A stretch of 64,000 bases of DNA. Source: Streptomyces graminofaciens (GTDB lineage Bacteria; Actinomycetota; Actinomycetes; Streptomycetales; Streptomycetaceae). Location: assembly GCF_030294945.1 (NCBI RefSeq), contig NZ_AP018448.1, positions 2,914,001 through 2,978,000 on the forward strand, in the 5' to 3' direction. Below are positions 34,457 to 42,985 of this stretch, piece by piece (within the stretch, counting starts at the first letter, position 1; the number at the start of each line of letters is the position of its first letter). A program made the translations under genes and the position numbers. The notes under the pieces were generated by a model. It had not been told where the DNA came from, ran no database searches, and was given only the letters and a program-made list of their open reading frames with translations.

Positions 34457-36544
34457 TCATCCGGCCGGTGTGCTCCCGTCCTGCCGGGACGTGCGGTCGT
34501 GGGCCGCGTCGAGGTTCGACGGCGGTACGGCTGAGGGCGCGGCGCCCCCGGTGGGACCGCCCAGGGGCTGGGCGGCGTCCTTGTGCGGCGCGTCCATGTG
34601 GGCCAGCTCCATGTGGAGGGCGTCCGGGTGGCTCGTGCCGATCCGGGACGGCGGGTCCATGAGGCCCGCGTCAAGGTGCGAACAGACCTGCGGGAAAGCG
34701 CGGTCCGGGGCCGCCGGGCTCAGGGCCGAGGCGTCCCAGTCGGGGGCGTCCCAGTCGGAGGTTTCCATCTGGCGGGCCTCGGCGAGACCGATGCCGCGCT
34801 GGAAGGCGGCCATCAGGCCGGGGTCGTGGCCGACGTAGTGGTCCGGGTCATGGCGGGGCGACGGCGGGGGGCCGTCGCGCAGCTCGGGCACGAGGTGCTG
34901 CTGGGCGCGGCGCCGGGGCAGCTGGGGCTTGCCCATCGTGCCGCGGACCGTGCCTCCGACGCGGGGGGTAGGGGGCGTCGCGGTGTTCTCCGCGACCGTC
35001 CGCCGGTCGTCGGGGCGGATGCCGGGCGGGGCCTCGGAAGGGTTGGGCCGCTCGTCGCGGGGGCCGCGCACGGGCAGCGGGGAGCCGGCGCGCCCTCTGC
35101 CGGTGGCCGGGCCCTGCTGCCGGGGCACGAACCGGGTCGTGCTGTGGGGGGCGGGGGCCGGCGACTCCGGCCGGGCGGCCGTCGCGGGTGAGGGCTGGGC
35201 GGGGGGTGCGGGGGCAGCCGTGCGCTGGGGGGTGGGAGCCTGGGCGTGGCGGGGTCCCGCTCCGGCGGCCGGCCGTCGTACGCCGGTCGGCTGCTGGGAC
35301 TGGGACTGCGTCTGCGGTACGTCCGCGGGGGCGCCCTGCTCGATGCCCAGCAGCCCCTGCGGGACGACGATCACGGCCTGGACGCCGCCGTAGATGTTGG
35401 TCTGGAGGCGGACCTGGAGGCCGTGCCGCCGGGCGAGCTGGGAGACCACGAAGAGGCCGATACGGCCGTCCTGGAGCAGGCTCGCGACGTTCACCTGGTC
35501 GGGGTCGGCGAGCAGGGTGTTCATCTTGTTCTGCTCGGTGACCGGCATGCCGAGCCCGCGGTCCTCGACCTCGACTGCGAGCCCGGAGGTGCAGAGGTTG
35601 GCGCGGAGCAGGACCTGGGTGTGCGGGGCGGAGAACACCGTGGCGTTCTCGACGAGTTCGGCCACCAGGTGGATGACGTCGGCCACGGCGTGCCCGCGCA
35701 GGGTGCCGTCGATCGGGGGCACCAGCTTGACCCGCGAGTACTGCTCGACCTCGGCGATCGCCGAGCGCAGCACCTCGGTCATGGGGACGGGGTTGCTCCA
35801 CTGGCGGCGGGAGACGGCGCCGCCGAGGACGGCGAGGTTCTCCGCGTGACGGCGGATGCGGGTGGCGAGGTGGTCGACGTGGAAGAGGCCCTTGAGCAGG
35901 TCGGGGTCCTCGATCTCGTTCTCCAGCTCGTCGAGGATGGAGATCTCGCGTTGCACCAGCGACTGCAGGCGCCGCGCGAGGTTCACGAAGACCTCGAGCT
36001 TCTGTTCACTGCCGGCGTGGCTGGAGAGCTGGGAGGCCTGGACGACGGCGGTGACGGCGTTGTCGTGCGCGGCGTACAGGTCGGCGGTGAGCAGCTCGAA
36101 GTCGTCGGCGTCCCTGGCGGGTTTGCTGCGCGGGCCGCGCTTGGGCGCTCCGTCGCCGCGCCGGAGTGCCTCGACGAGGGCGCGCAGGTCTTCCTCGCCC
36201 GCGGCGCTGACCTGGCGCAGTGCGGCCAGACGGTCGTGTACGGACTTCGCGGCGCGGCCCGCGGCCACGGCGGCGATCACGATGCCCGCGAGGGCGACGC
36301 CCGCGGCTCCGGCGAGCACGGCCCAGAGGGTGAGGCCGGGGCGGGCTCCGGTGGAGCGGACGGTGAAGAGCACGGCGGCGCAGGCGCTGAGGGCCACCGC
36401 GATGGGGGGCAGGACCGCCAGGCGCAGCAGCTGTGGCCGTATGTGGGTCTCGGGCAGCGAGGGGACTGATCGGTTGACCGATCGCCCGTGCCGCCCGCCC
36501 TCTCGGCGGTCTGCGCGTGCGGCCGGTGCGCGAAGGTGAGACAT
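34457..36544 (-). CDS. cvnA: Conservon sensor CvnA (histidine-kinase-like ATPase)
   Basis: 695 aa from the ATG at 36544, with GAGG upstream. Two hydrophobic segments near residues 38-60 and 72-92 (LRLAVLPPIAVALSACAAVLF, WAVLAGAAGVALAGIVIAAV) anchor it. The ATPase region has an N box (LVAELVENATVFSAPHTQVLL) and EDRGLGM, but no phosphorylatable His box, so it is not a conventional kinase. The C-terminal about 270 residues are Pro/Ala/Arg-rich and disordered. It is the first gene of the conservon and likely the membrane sensor. Confidence 0.88.
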   Translation of the reverse strand: MSHLRAPAARADRREGGRHGRSVNRSVPSLPETHIRPQLLRLAVLPPIAVALSACAAVLFTVRSTGARPGLTLWAVLAGAAGVALAGIVIAAVAAGRAAKSVHDRLAALRQVSAAGEEDLRALVEALRRGDGAPKRGPRSKPARDADDFELLTADLYAAHDNAVTAVVQASQLSSHAGSEQKLEVFVNLARRLQSLVQREISILDELENEIEDPDLLKGLFHVDHLATRIRRHAENLAVLGGAVSRRQWSNPVPMTEVLRSAIAEVEQYSRVKLVPPIDGTLRGHAVADVIHLVAELVENATVFSAPHTQVLLRANLCTSGLAVEVEDRGLGMPVTEQNKMNTLLADPDQVNVASLLQDGRIGLFVVSQLARRHGLQVRLQTNIYGGVQAVIVVPQGLLGIEQGAPADVPQTQSQSQQPTGVRRPAAGAGPRHAQAPTPQRTAAPAPPAQPSPATAARPESPAPAPHSTTRFVPRQQGPATGRGRAGSPLPVRGPRDERPNPSEAPPGIRPDDRRTVAENTATPPTPRVGGTVRGTMGKPQLPRRRAQQHLVPELRDGPPPSPRHDPDHYVGHDPGLMAAFQRGIGLAEARQMETSDWDAPDWDASALSPAAPDRAFPQVCSHLDAGLMDPPSRIGTSHPDALHMELAHMDAPHKDAAQPLGGPTGGAAPSAVPPSNLDAAHDRTSRQDGSTPAG

Positions 36545-36845
36545 CAGCGTCCTCGTACTGGTCCGTCTGGAGCGTGGGGGGTGTGGGGGCTGTCGCGGTT
36601 GCGCGACGTGGGCATGCGCCAGCACATGTCGGTCGAGAGAGCCGAAAAATCGGCCCTGCGTCGCCCAACGGCAACTCACAGTAGTCGGCAACGCATCATG
36701 TGCGGTGGGCAGTTGACAAAGTCATCCGGAAAGCGTCCCGCTCTGGTATGAGGCGCCGTATGAAAGTCCGACAATTCTTCGGACGTGCGTTCTTGTCGGG
36801 CCGAATTTCCGATCAGGGCTGGTCGGAACCGGTCGAGAAGAAACA
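36545..36845. other. Intergenic region upstream of the conservon
   Basis: No gene. It should hold the cvnA promoter; no clear -35/-10 pair for the minus strand was identified. It ends at the terminator of the sensing operon. Confidence 0.4.
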
Positions 36846-36882
36846 GTGAGGGCCGGGGAGCGCATTGCTCCCCGGCCCTCAC
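36846..36882 (-). terminator. Strong hairpin terminator of the PknG-like operon
   Basis: GTGAGGGCCGGGGAGC and GCTCCCCGGCCCTCAC form a perfect 16-bp stem with a 5-nt GCATT loop, about 90 bp beyond the solute-binding-protein gene stop on the minus strand. It separates that operon from the conservon. Confidence 0.8.
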
Positions 36883-36970
36883 CATCCATCGAAAAATCAC
36901 CCTTTCGGGAGAATTCTCGGCTCTTTGATTCACTTCTCGAGGGCCGTAGGCGTGGAGTGTGCGGGGTGTC

Positions 36971-38164
36971 TCAGCCGCTGTCGCATATACGGAGCGTCGA
37001 GGGTTGGCCGTCGCGGAGCTTCTCCAGACTTTCCAGCTGGTCCTTCAGATCTTCCGGATGGAGGAGGAAGCGGATCACCGTCTGCTGGAACGCGTTGCGC
37101 AGGGTGGGGGGCATCGCGTCCGAGGCGTCCCAGCAGAGCGGGCTCCCCTCGCCCCGCAGGGTCCAACCGGTGCTGCCCTTCTGGGGGTACCGATCGGCCG
37201 AGGCCGGCTTGTTCACCGTGAAGTCAGGCAGTTTGGTTCCGGGGTCGGCCAGATAGCGGATCAGTTCTTTGGCCTCCTTCTTGGTGGTCAGCAGGGCCAC
37301 GAGGTCGCCGGAGATCACCCAGGGGGCGGCCGGACGGGCCTTGGGGATCACGTCGGCGGAGTGCTTGTGGGTGCGGGAGTCGGTCTTCCCTTCCGTCTCG
37401 CGGTACGACCCTTGATGCTCAATGCTCTTGCATTGCCTTTTGTAACTGGCCTTCAGTTCAGACGTGATGTGGCCGCCACCTGCGCCCACCATGTCGCCCC
37501 AGGTGGTCCAAGCCTTCTGTACGTCCTCGTGCGTCCACGGCAGGGCGCCGGTCGCCCATTTCTCGTACTGCTCCTGACCGGCCTGCTGAAGCAGGACGTC
37601 CTCCACCCAGTCGGTCCCGGGCCAGCCGGACGTCGCGCCGGACTCCATGGCCAGGCACCACTCTCGGGGCTCGGCGACCCTGTCCTTCGACCAGCCCGCC
37701 GGGTACCAGACCATGCTCTTGAGACTGGCCTTGATCGGCAGCCAGTACGTGTGCTTCCCATGGCCCGGCCTCACCAGCTGAGGGGTCCAGACAGAGTCGT
37801 AGTCACTCGCCTTGAACAGGTTGTCCAGCGACTTGAGTTCGCCCTTCGCCGCGTACTCCATCAGTTCGCCCGGTCCGGGCAGTACGGCCACATCCGGTGG
37901 CGTACCGGCAGCGAGGTCGGCCGCCAGCACCTGACTCAGGGCTGAGCTGCCCTCGTATCGGACATCGATCCCGGGGTGGCGTCGCTCGAACTCATCTAGG
38001 ACACGTCGTTGGAACCGCTCCTGCTCCTCGTCATCCCAGCTGGCGAGGAGGGTTACCTCCACCTTTGAGCTCTGCGCCCATCGCACCGCCGTCACCACAC
38101 CGGCCGCGAGCAGGATCAGGCAGGCGCAGAGGATGCCGAGAGTCCGGCGTCGCGGCCGCCTCAT
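36971..38164 (-). CDS. Extracellular solute-binding protein (carbohydrate-type), GlnH-like role
   Basis: 397 aa from the ATG at 38164, which overlaps the stop of the upstream membrane-protein gene (ATGA). Residues about 8-26 are a hydrophobic N-terminal segment (GILCACLILLAAGVVTAV), probably a signal anchor; a lipobox is not convincing. The body is a type-1 solute-binding protein (VTLLASWDDEEQERFQRRVL, ERRHPGIDVRYEGSS, GTPPDVAVLPGPGELMEYAA, PWVISGDLVALLTTKKEAKE). No ABC permease gene is nearby. Its place beside a PknG-like kinase and a GlnX-like protein suggests it presents a ligand to the sensor, as GlnH does. Confidence 0.8.
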   Translation of the reverse strand: MRRPRRRTLGILCACLILLAAGVVTAVRWAQSSKVEVTLLASWDDEEQERFQRRVLDEFERRHPGIDVRYEGSSALSQVLAADLAAGTPPDVAVLPGPGELMEYAAKGELKSLDNLFKASDYDSVWTPQLVRPGHGKHTYWLPIKASLKSMVWYPAGWSKDRVAEPREWCLAMESGATSGWPGTDWVEDVLLQQAGQEQYEKWATGALPWTHEDVQKAWTTWGDMVGAGGGHITSELKASYKRQCKSIEHQGSYRETEGKTDSRTHKHSADVIPKARPAAPWVISGDLVALLTTKKEAKELIRYLADPGTKLPDFTVNKPASADRYPQKGSTGWTLRGEGSPLCWDASDAMPPTLRNAFQQTVIRFLLHPEDLKDQLESLEKLRDGQPSTLRICDSG

Positions 38165-39078
38165 CGCGGCGCCTTGAACCGGTACTCGGAGATGCGCGGC
38201 CAAAGACCGGCCACCACCAGCGCCATCAGCACAACCCCTCCGATCAATACCCCGTCGGACAACGACGCCCAGAATCCGGCGTGCCTCATGTGCTCCCCCA
38301 CGTCTTCCCCGACAGATGGAGCGCCGTCCCGGTCTCTTGGTAGGCCGAGCGCGGCGGCGTAGGCAGGCATCGCCGCGCGCGCCTCCAGCGTGACCCAGCC
38401 CAGCACAGCCACTCCGGCCACATACAACACGGTGGCGGCGAGCAACGGTGGGTGCACGGCTCGGTGGAAACGGCGCCGCCAGAACCACTGTGTCTCCACC
38501 AGCGTGGCGCACAGGGCAAGGCTCAGAACCAGGACCGTGCTCCAGCCCAGCCACAGATACCAGGGGAAGGACGCCCGCTTTCCAGCTTCTCCCAGTTCGT
38601 CGTTGCGCAGGGTCTCCAGACGCCCTTCGATGTCTATCTTGACCTGCTCCGCAAAGTGCAGTTGAACTTTCCGCAGCGCCGAACCGTTCGGCTCCCGGCC
38701 GACCTGCTGCACGTACTCCATCTGTACCGAGTAGACGGTGATCAGCCCGGTGACGGTCTGCAGGCCTTGGCGTGCGTCTTGCCCGTTGAGGTTCTCGAAA
38801 GCAGCCAGGGCGATGTTCTGGTGCACGACCGACATCTGGATGTGGAACCGGCTGGCCGCGTCACCTTGCGATTCGCCTTCGACGACCTCTTTGTGTGCCT
38901 TGTTCACCGCCTTCAACGCGGTGTCGACGGCCAGGATCCCCGGCTCACTCGACTCCGCCAACGGCACCCCGTCGTCATGCACCCCGCGATACGCCCCGAA
39001 CAGCACAAGCGTGGTCGCGGCCCCGAGCGCGAGGAGTATCCAGAGCCTGCGCGTCAGCTCCCGCCCGGTCGTGCTCAT
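38161..39078 (-). CDS. Four-TM membrane protein resembling the sensor GlnX
   Basis: 305 aa from the ATG at 39078, which overlaps the stop of the vWA gene (ATGA). TM1 is at residues about 11-29, followed by a roughly 140-residue helical extracytoplasmic region (VDTALKAVNKAHKEVVEGES, SVVHQNIALAAFENLNGQDA, GLITVYSVQMEYVQQVG). TM2 is at about 173-193, TM3 at 211-231 and TM4 at 272-292. That layout, the Gln/His-rich helical ectodomain and the neighbours match GlnX of mycobacteria and corynebacteria, which relays the amino-acid-bound GlnH signal to PknG. The match is architectural, not a sequence search. Confidence 0.7.
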   Translation of the reverse strand: MSTTGRELTRRLWILLALGAATTLVLFGAYRGVHDDGVPLAESSEPGILAVDTALKAVNKAHKEVVEGESQGDAASRFHIQMSVVHQNIALAAFENLNGQDARQGLQTVTGLITVYSVQMEYVQQVGREPNGSALRKVQLHFAEQVKIDIEGRLETLRNDELGEAGKRASFPWYLWLGWSTVLVLSLALCATLVETQWFWRRRFHRAVHPPLLAATVLYVAGVAVLGWVTLEARAAMPAYAAALGLPRDRDGAPSVGEDVGEHMRHAGFWASLSDGVLIGGVVLMALVVAGLWPRISEYRFKAPR

Positions 39079-40691
39079 GGCCGCTCCCCGATGCGGTGGC
39101 CGCATGTGGGGCAGAACCGTGCGGTCACCGGTGCCTTCTGCTCGCAGGCGGGGCATCGCACCGTGGCCCCCGCGGCTCCGGCGGGAAGCGCGCCACTGCC
39201 GGGGGCCGACGCGGGGCCGTACGTACTGTGGCTGCTCGCGGTGATCAGGTGCTCGAAGTCGATGGCCGCCACGCCCGAACGGATCCTGACGCGTCCGGCG
39301 GTGGCGTCGACGATCTCCACCAGCCGTGCCATCCGGTCGAGTTGTCCGGAGGCGCCGATGGCGTGGGCGAGTTGTACGGCTCTGCCCAGGTGGTGCTCCG
39401 CCAGATCGCGCTCACCACGGCGATGGGCGTCGGTCGCGGCCGCGACGGCCTCGCCGAGCATCTGGTGCTGCTGGAAGTGCTCGACCTGTACGTCGGTCTG
39501 CCGGGAGAGGCCGGGATCGTCGGTCCAGTGCACGACACAGGGCCGGGGCTGGGGCAGCCGCACTCCGTCACCGCCGCTCACGTCCAGGGCCACGACGGCG
39601 AGTTGGAGGTCTTCCCGGCGTGGCAGGCCGGTGGGGTCGGCGGACAGGCACAGCTGGTAGCGGCGGGTCTCGTCGCCCCACGCGCGGGTGACGAACCGCC
39701 GCGTCCCATCGTCCTCCCGCCCCGTTTCGTCAAAGGGAAGTTCGGCCTCGGTGGGAAAGACCTGCTTCAGATAGCGCACCGTGGCCCCGGACATGGGTGT
39801 CACGGAGATCCCCAGTTCGGGAACGGCCTTCGTGAGCAGACGGCTGATCAGGTTCTCGTACTCTCCCGGCAGGGCCGACTCCTCACGTACCGAGGCGGCG
39901 CTGCCATGCAGACGGCTGGTGATGCGGATGAGTTCGCGGCCGTCCCAGCCGTCGCCGATGCCCCAGGCGTCGCACACGAAGCGGCCCGCGCACTCCTCCA
40001 GCACGTCCGACAGAGGCATCAGGTCGTCGTGCTGGTTCTTGCCGTCGGTGAGCAGCAGGACGTGTCCGATGGGCGCCGCCTGCTCCGCCAGCAGTCGGAG
40101 GGACAGGTCGAGCCAGGTGCCGATGCAGGTGCCGCCTCCCGTGACCAGGCGGTGCAGGGCGTTCTCCGCCGCCGCACGCTGCTCGGCGTCCGCCCGGGCC
40201 ATGGTCTCGGTGGCCGGGTGGACCATGGCCGCCGACTCCGCGCCCCGGACCACCGCGAACGGGGTGCCGTCCGGCAGCATCCGCAGCGCCGCCACGGCCG
40301 CCTGCCGGGCGGCATGGAGCTTCTCCGGCGGCCAGGCCATCGAGCCGGAGCAGTCCACGACCAGGACCTGGGCGAGCAGCGGGCCGGGACCGCCGCCACC
40401 CTCCGTGCCGTCGGCCCGGACGGTCAGAATGGCGTGCATCTGCGGCTCGCGCGCCTCGCTGGACAGGTACTTCCACTGGCTGATCTCCAGCCCGACCGTG
40501 GCGGGTTGCGCCGCCGTGACTCTCCCCGTGGGGCCACCCGATCTGTTTCTTTCCATGGAGGTTCTGTCTCTTTCCACGGATGTACCGGATGCGTCTGTGT
40601 TCACGGTGTCCGTGTACCTCGCCCTCGTCTCCGAGCCGCCGACTCCTCTGTCGCCCGCCGGGCCTCCCGCATACGGGCGCCGTTGCCTCAC
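39075..40691 (-). CDS. vWA-domain protein with C-terminal zinc ribbon
   Basis: 538 aa from a GTG at 40691 overlapping the stop of the kinase gene (GTGA). The von Willebrand A domain lies at about residues 105-300 with a MIDAS motif VVDCSGSM (D113, S115, S117) and the supporting GGGTCIGTWL and LLTDGKNQ. A beta-sandwich and a helical region follow, and four cysteines near the end (C513, C516, C527, C530) form a zinc ribbon (CPACEQKAPVTARFCPTCGH). A metal-dependent adhesion/assembly domain with a ribbon is not part of the classic GlnH-GlnX-PknG set, so this is an added component, likely a scaffold. Confidence 0.85.
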   Translation of the reverse strand: MRQRRPYAGGPAGDRGVGGSETRARYTDTVNTDASGTSVERDRTSMERNRSGGPTGRVTAAQPATVGLEISQWKYLSSEAREPQMHAILTVRADGTEGGGGPGPLLAQVLVVDCSGSMAWPPEKLHAARQAAVAALRMLPDGTPFAVVRGAESAAMVHPATETMARADAEQRAAAENALHRLVTGGGTCIGTWLDLSLRLLAEQAAPIGHVLLLTDGKNQHDDLMPLSDVLEECAGRFVCDAWGIGDGWDGRELIRITSRLHGSAASVREESALPGEYENLISRLLTKAVPELGISVTPMSGATVRYLKQVFPTEAELPFDETGREDDGTRRFVTRAWGDETRRYQLCLSADPTGLPRREDLQLAVVALDVSGGDGVRLPQPRPCVVHWTDDPGLSRQTDVQVEHFQQHQMLGEAVAAATDAHRRGERDLAEHHLGRAVQLAHAIGASGQLDRMARLVEIVDATAGRVRIRSGVAAIDFEHLITASSHSTYGPASAPGSGALPAGAAGATVRCPACEQKAPVTARFCPTCGHRIGERP

Positions 40692-42985
40692 ACCGTTCTC
40701 CGCCGCCCTCGCAGGAGGTCCCGGAGGCCGACGGCCTCGGGGAGGACCGCGTACGCCCTGTCCAGCAGGTCGCCACGCTCGCCGGCGCTGCCCGCCTGGT
40801 CCGCGAGTCTTTTCAGTGACCGGTACAGCAGTTGGCTCAGCGCCACTGGGGTGTCCTCGGGACCGAACAGCTCACCGGCGGGGAAATCCGGTCCCCATCC
40901 CTCGGGCGGACGGCAGGAGAAAGCGTTCTCCCGAGCCTCGGTGACCAGCCGGTCCCATGATCCGCTGCCGTCGAGGTGCAGTGCGCTCTGTGCCCTCCTC
41001 AGCCCTTCCAGCCGCTCGGCCGCCTCGCTCAGCCCGGCCGCCGTGGGACCCGTACCGGAGAGCCGGCCGGTGAGCACGCGGATCGCCGCGACGCGTGCCG
41101 CGTCGTAGTGCCGTGACGTCGTGGGCACCTCGTCGAGCACCGTGACGGCCTGCTGCCTCTCGCCCTGGAGCAGATGGAGCCGGGCCAGGCCGAAGGCCGC
41201 GCTGCCCTGGGTCCGGTCACGTAATCGGACGGCCTCGTAGTACTCCGCGGTCTGGCGCTGTCCGAGCGCGAGGTGCTCCGCGCAGTACGCGAGGGCCAGC
41301 TTCGGCGCCGACTCGCCGGGCAGAGCGGCGTAGGTGGCGGCGAACTCGCCCTGTGCTTCGTGAACATGGCCGCGTGTCAGATGCAGCAGGCCCTGGTGCC
41401 AGAGGATCCGCCAGTCGTACTCGCGGCTCATGCCGCGGGCCTCGCCCAGCCATCGCTCGGCCTCGTCCGTGTTCCCGCCGTCCAGGTAGGCCCGGCACAG
41501 CCACAGCGCGGTCTCGACCGTGCGCAGCGCCGGTTCCCGTGTCACCTGCTCCGCGACGCGCTCCGGGTTGTCGGCGGCGAGTCCGCCGAGCAGTACGGCG
41601 GCGGCGTCCCGGGCGTCGGGGATCGGGACGGGCAGGGCCCGCGCCGTGTCCCGGGGGTCCGGTGGCCCGACGGGCAGGTTTGGTGCGTCCGGACCGGAAC
41701 GTCGCGTCCAGTGGTCCAGCGACGGCACCGTGCCGAGCGCGGAGCCGAACAGCGCCGCCGTCGGCTCGAACCGGGTGGAGCGCTCGGGGTACGGTTCGCG
41801 CCCGCTGAGGACCTGGTGTTCCCGCAGCACCTCCCAGAGCTGGCGGGACATCTCGGCCGCGGAGGTGAAGCGTGCCGCGGGCTCCGGATGGGTGGCGCGC
41901 CGGATCAGGGCGTCGAAGGAGCGGGCGGCGAGCCCTTCGGCACGCGCGGCGCGGGCGGCGAGCGTTCTCAGGGTCCGGCCGACGGTGTAGAGGTCGGTGT
42001 CGATGTGGAAGCCGCGTTCGTCGCGTTCCTTCTTCGGCGGCGCGTAGTCCGGGGTGTGGACGAGGTCGGAGGAGTGGTCGTCGATCCGGCGGATGGCTCC
42101 GAGGTCGATGACCTTGATCTCGCTGCCGTAGTGGATGACGTTGTCGGGCTTCATGTCGCAGTAGAGAAGGCCCTGTCCGTGCAGGTACTCGAGGGCTCCG
42201 AGGATCTTGCAGCCGTAGGTGAGCACATGGCCGATCCCGAACGGTCCGCCGAAGAGCCGTGCCAGTTCCTCGTCGGAGGCGTACCGGATCCAGGCGAGCG
42301 AACGGCCGCCGACGTACTCCATCACGATGTACCCGGTGGGTTCCGTCTCTCCGGGCGCCTGGTGCTGCACGTACGTGACGATGCGGACGATGTCGCGGTG
42401 GTGGAGCGTGGTCAGTGAGCGACGCTCCTCGACTGCCGACCGCCGGGCGGCGGCGTCACCGGTGTTGATCAGCCCTTTGAGGACGACGTGGAGGTCCGGG
42501 ACCCGGGTGTCCTCCCCCAGGTAGACCCAGCCGAGGCCGCCCACCGCGAGGTAACCGAGCACCCGGTAGTGGCCGCCGACCCGGTCTCCGGGGCGCAGCT
42601 TCGGCCGGAAGGAGTACTCCGTGCCGCACTCCGGGCAGAAGCCGTGGGCGGGCGCCGGGCCCCCGTCGTAGGCGACGCCGATGGTTCCGACGCAGTTGCC
42701 GACGCCGCAGCGTCGGCCCCCGCTGGGTGGACGGGCGGTGGCACTGGCGGCTTCGGCCGGATCCGGGGAGTCGATGTACGGAAGGACCAGCAGCCCGTCG
42801 CGGTCGAGCGCACCGGCCGTCGGGGCGGTCGGCCGGTCCGGGGGCTCCTCGGTCCCGGGGGCGGGCCCCGGCGGTGGCACCGGGACCTGGGCGTGCGGCC
42901 GGCGGTGACAGGTGTCGCAGAAGCCGGTCACCATGATGTGGCCGCCGCAGTCGGGTCTGGCGCACCGCGTCGGTGACGGCGTCAT
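40688..42985 (-). CDS. PknG-like Ser/Thr protein kinase with zinc ribbons and TPR
   Basis: 765 aa from the ATG at 42985, overlapping the protease stop (ATGA). It has an N-terminal ribbon (C8, C13, C23, C26) and a second rubredoxin-like ribbon (C93, C98, C117, C120, ending GTEYSF). The kinase domain spans about residues 138-395: VYLGEDTRVPDLHVVLKGLI (ATP Lys170), LLYCDMKPDNVIHYG (catalytic Asp277), VIDLGAIRRIDD (Asp294, DLG instead of DFG). The C-terminal about 300 residues are TPR-like (EFAATYAALPGESAPKLALA). Rubredoxin-kinase-TPR is the PknG architecture, known to phosphorylate an FHA regulator of 2-oxoglutarate metabolism. Confidence 0.9.
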   Translation of the reverse strand: MTPSPTRCARPDCGGHIMVTGFCDTCHRRPHAQVPVPPPGPAPGTEEPPDRPTAPTAGALDRDGLLVLPYIDSPDPAEAASATARPPSGGRRCGVGNCVGTIGVAYDGGPAPAHGFCPECGTEYSFRPKLRPGDRVGGHYRVLGYLAVGGLGWVYLGEDTRVPDLHVVLKGLINTGDAAARRSAVEERRSLTTLHHRDIVRIVTYVQHQAPGETEPTGYIVMEYVGGRSLAWIRYASDEELARLFGGPFGIGHVLTYGCKILGALEYLHGQGLLYCDMKPDNVIHYGSEIKVIDLGAIRRIDDHSSDLVHTPDYAPPKKERDERGFHIDTDLYTVGRTLRTLAARAARAEGLAARSFDALIRRATHPEPAARFTSAAEMSRQLWEVLREHQVLSGREPYPERSTRFEPTAALFGSALGTVPSLDHWTRRSGPDAPNLPVGPPDPRDTARALPVPIPDARDAAAVLLGGLAADNPERVAEQVTREPALRTVETALWLCRAYLDGGNTDEAERWLGEARGMSREYDWRILWHQGLLHLTRGHVHEAQGEFAATYAALPGESAPKLALAYCAEHLALGQRQTAEYYEAVRLRDRTQGSAAFGLARLHLLQGERQQAVTVLDEVPTTSRHYDAARVAAIRVLTGRLSGTGPTAAGLSEAAERLEGLRRAQSALHLDGSGSWDRLVTEARENAFSCRPPEGWGPDFPAGELFGPEDTPVALSQLLYRSLKRLADQAGSAGERGDLLDRAYAVLPEAVGLRDLLRGRRRTV

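Noticed and set aside
35246..36469. A 400-codon frame opposite cvnA
   Set aside because: cvnA and the other conservon genes support the minus strand only.
36971..38164. The solute-binding protein as part of a sugar ABC importer
   Set aside because: No ABC permease or ATPase genes are near, and it is coupled to a membrane sensor and kinase instead.
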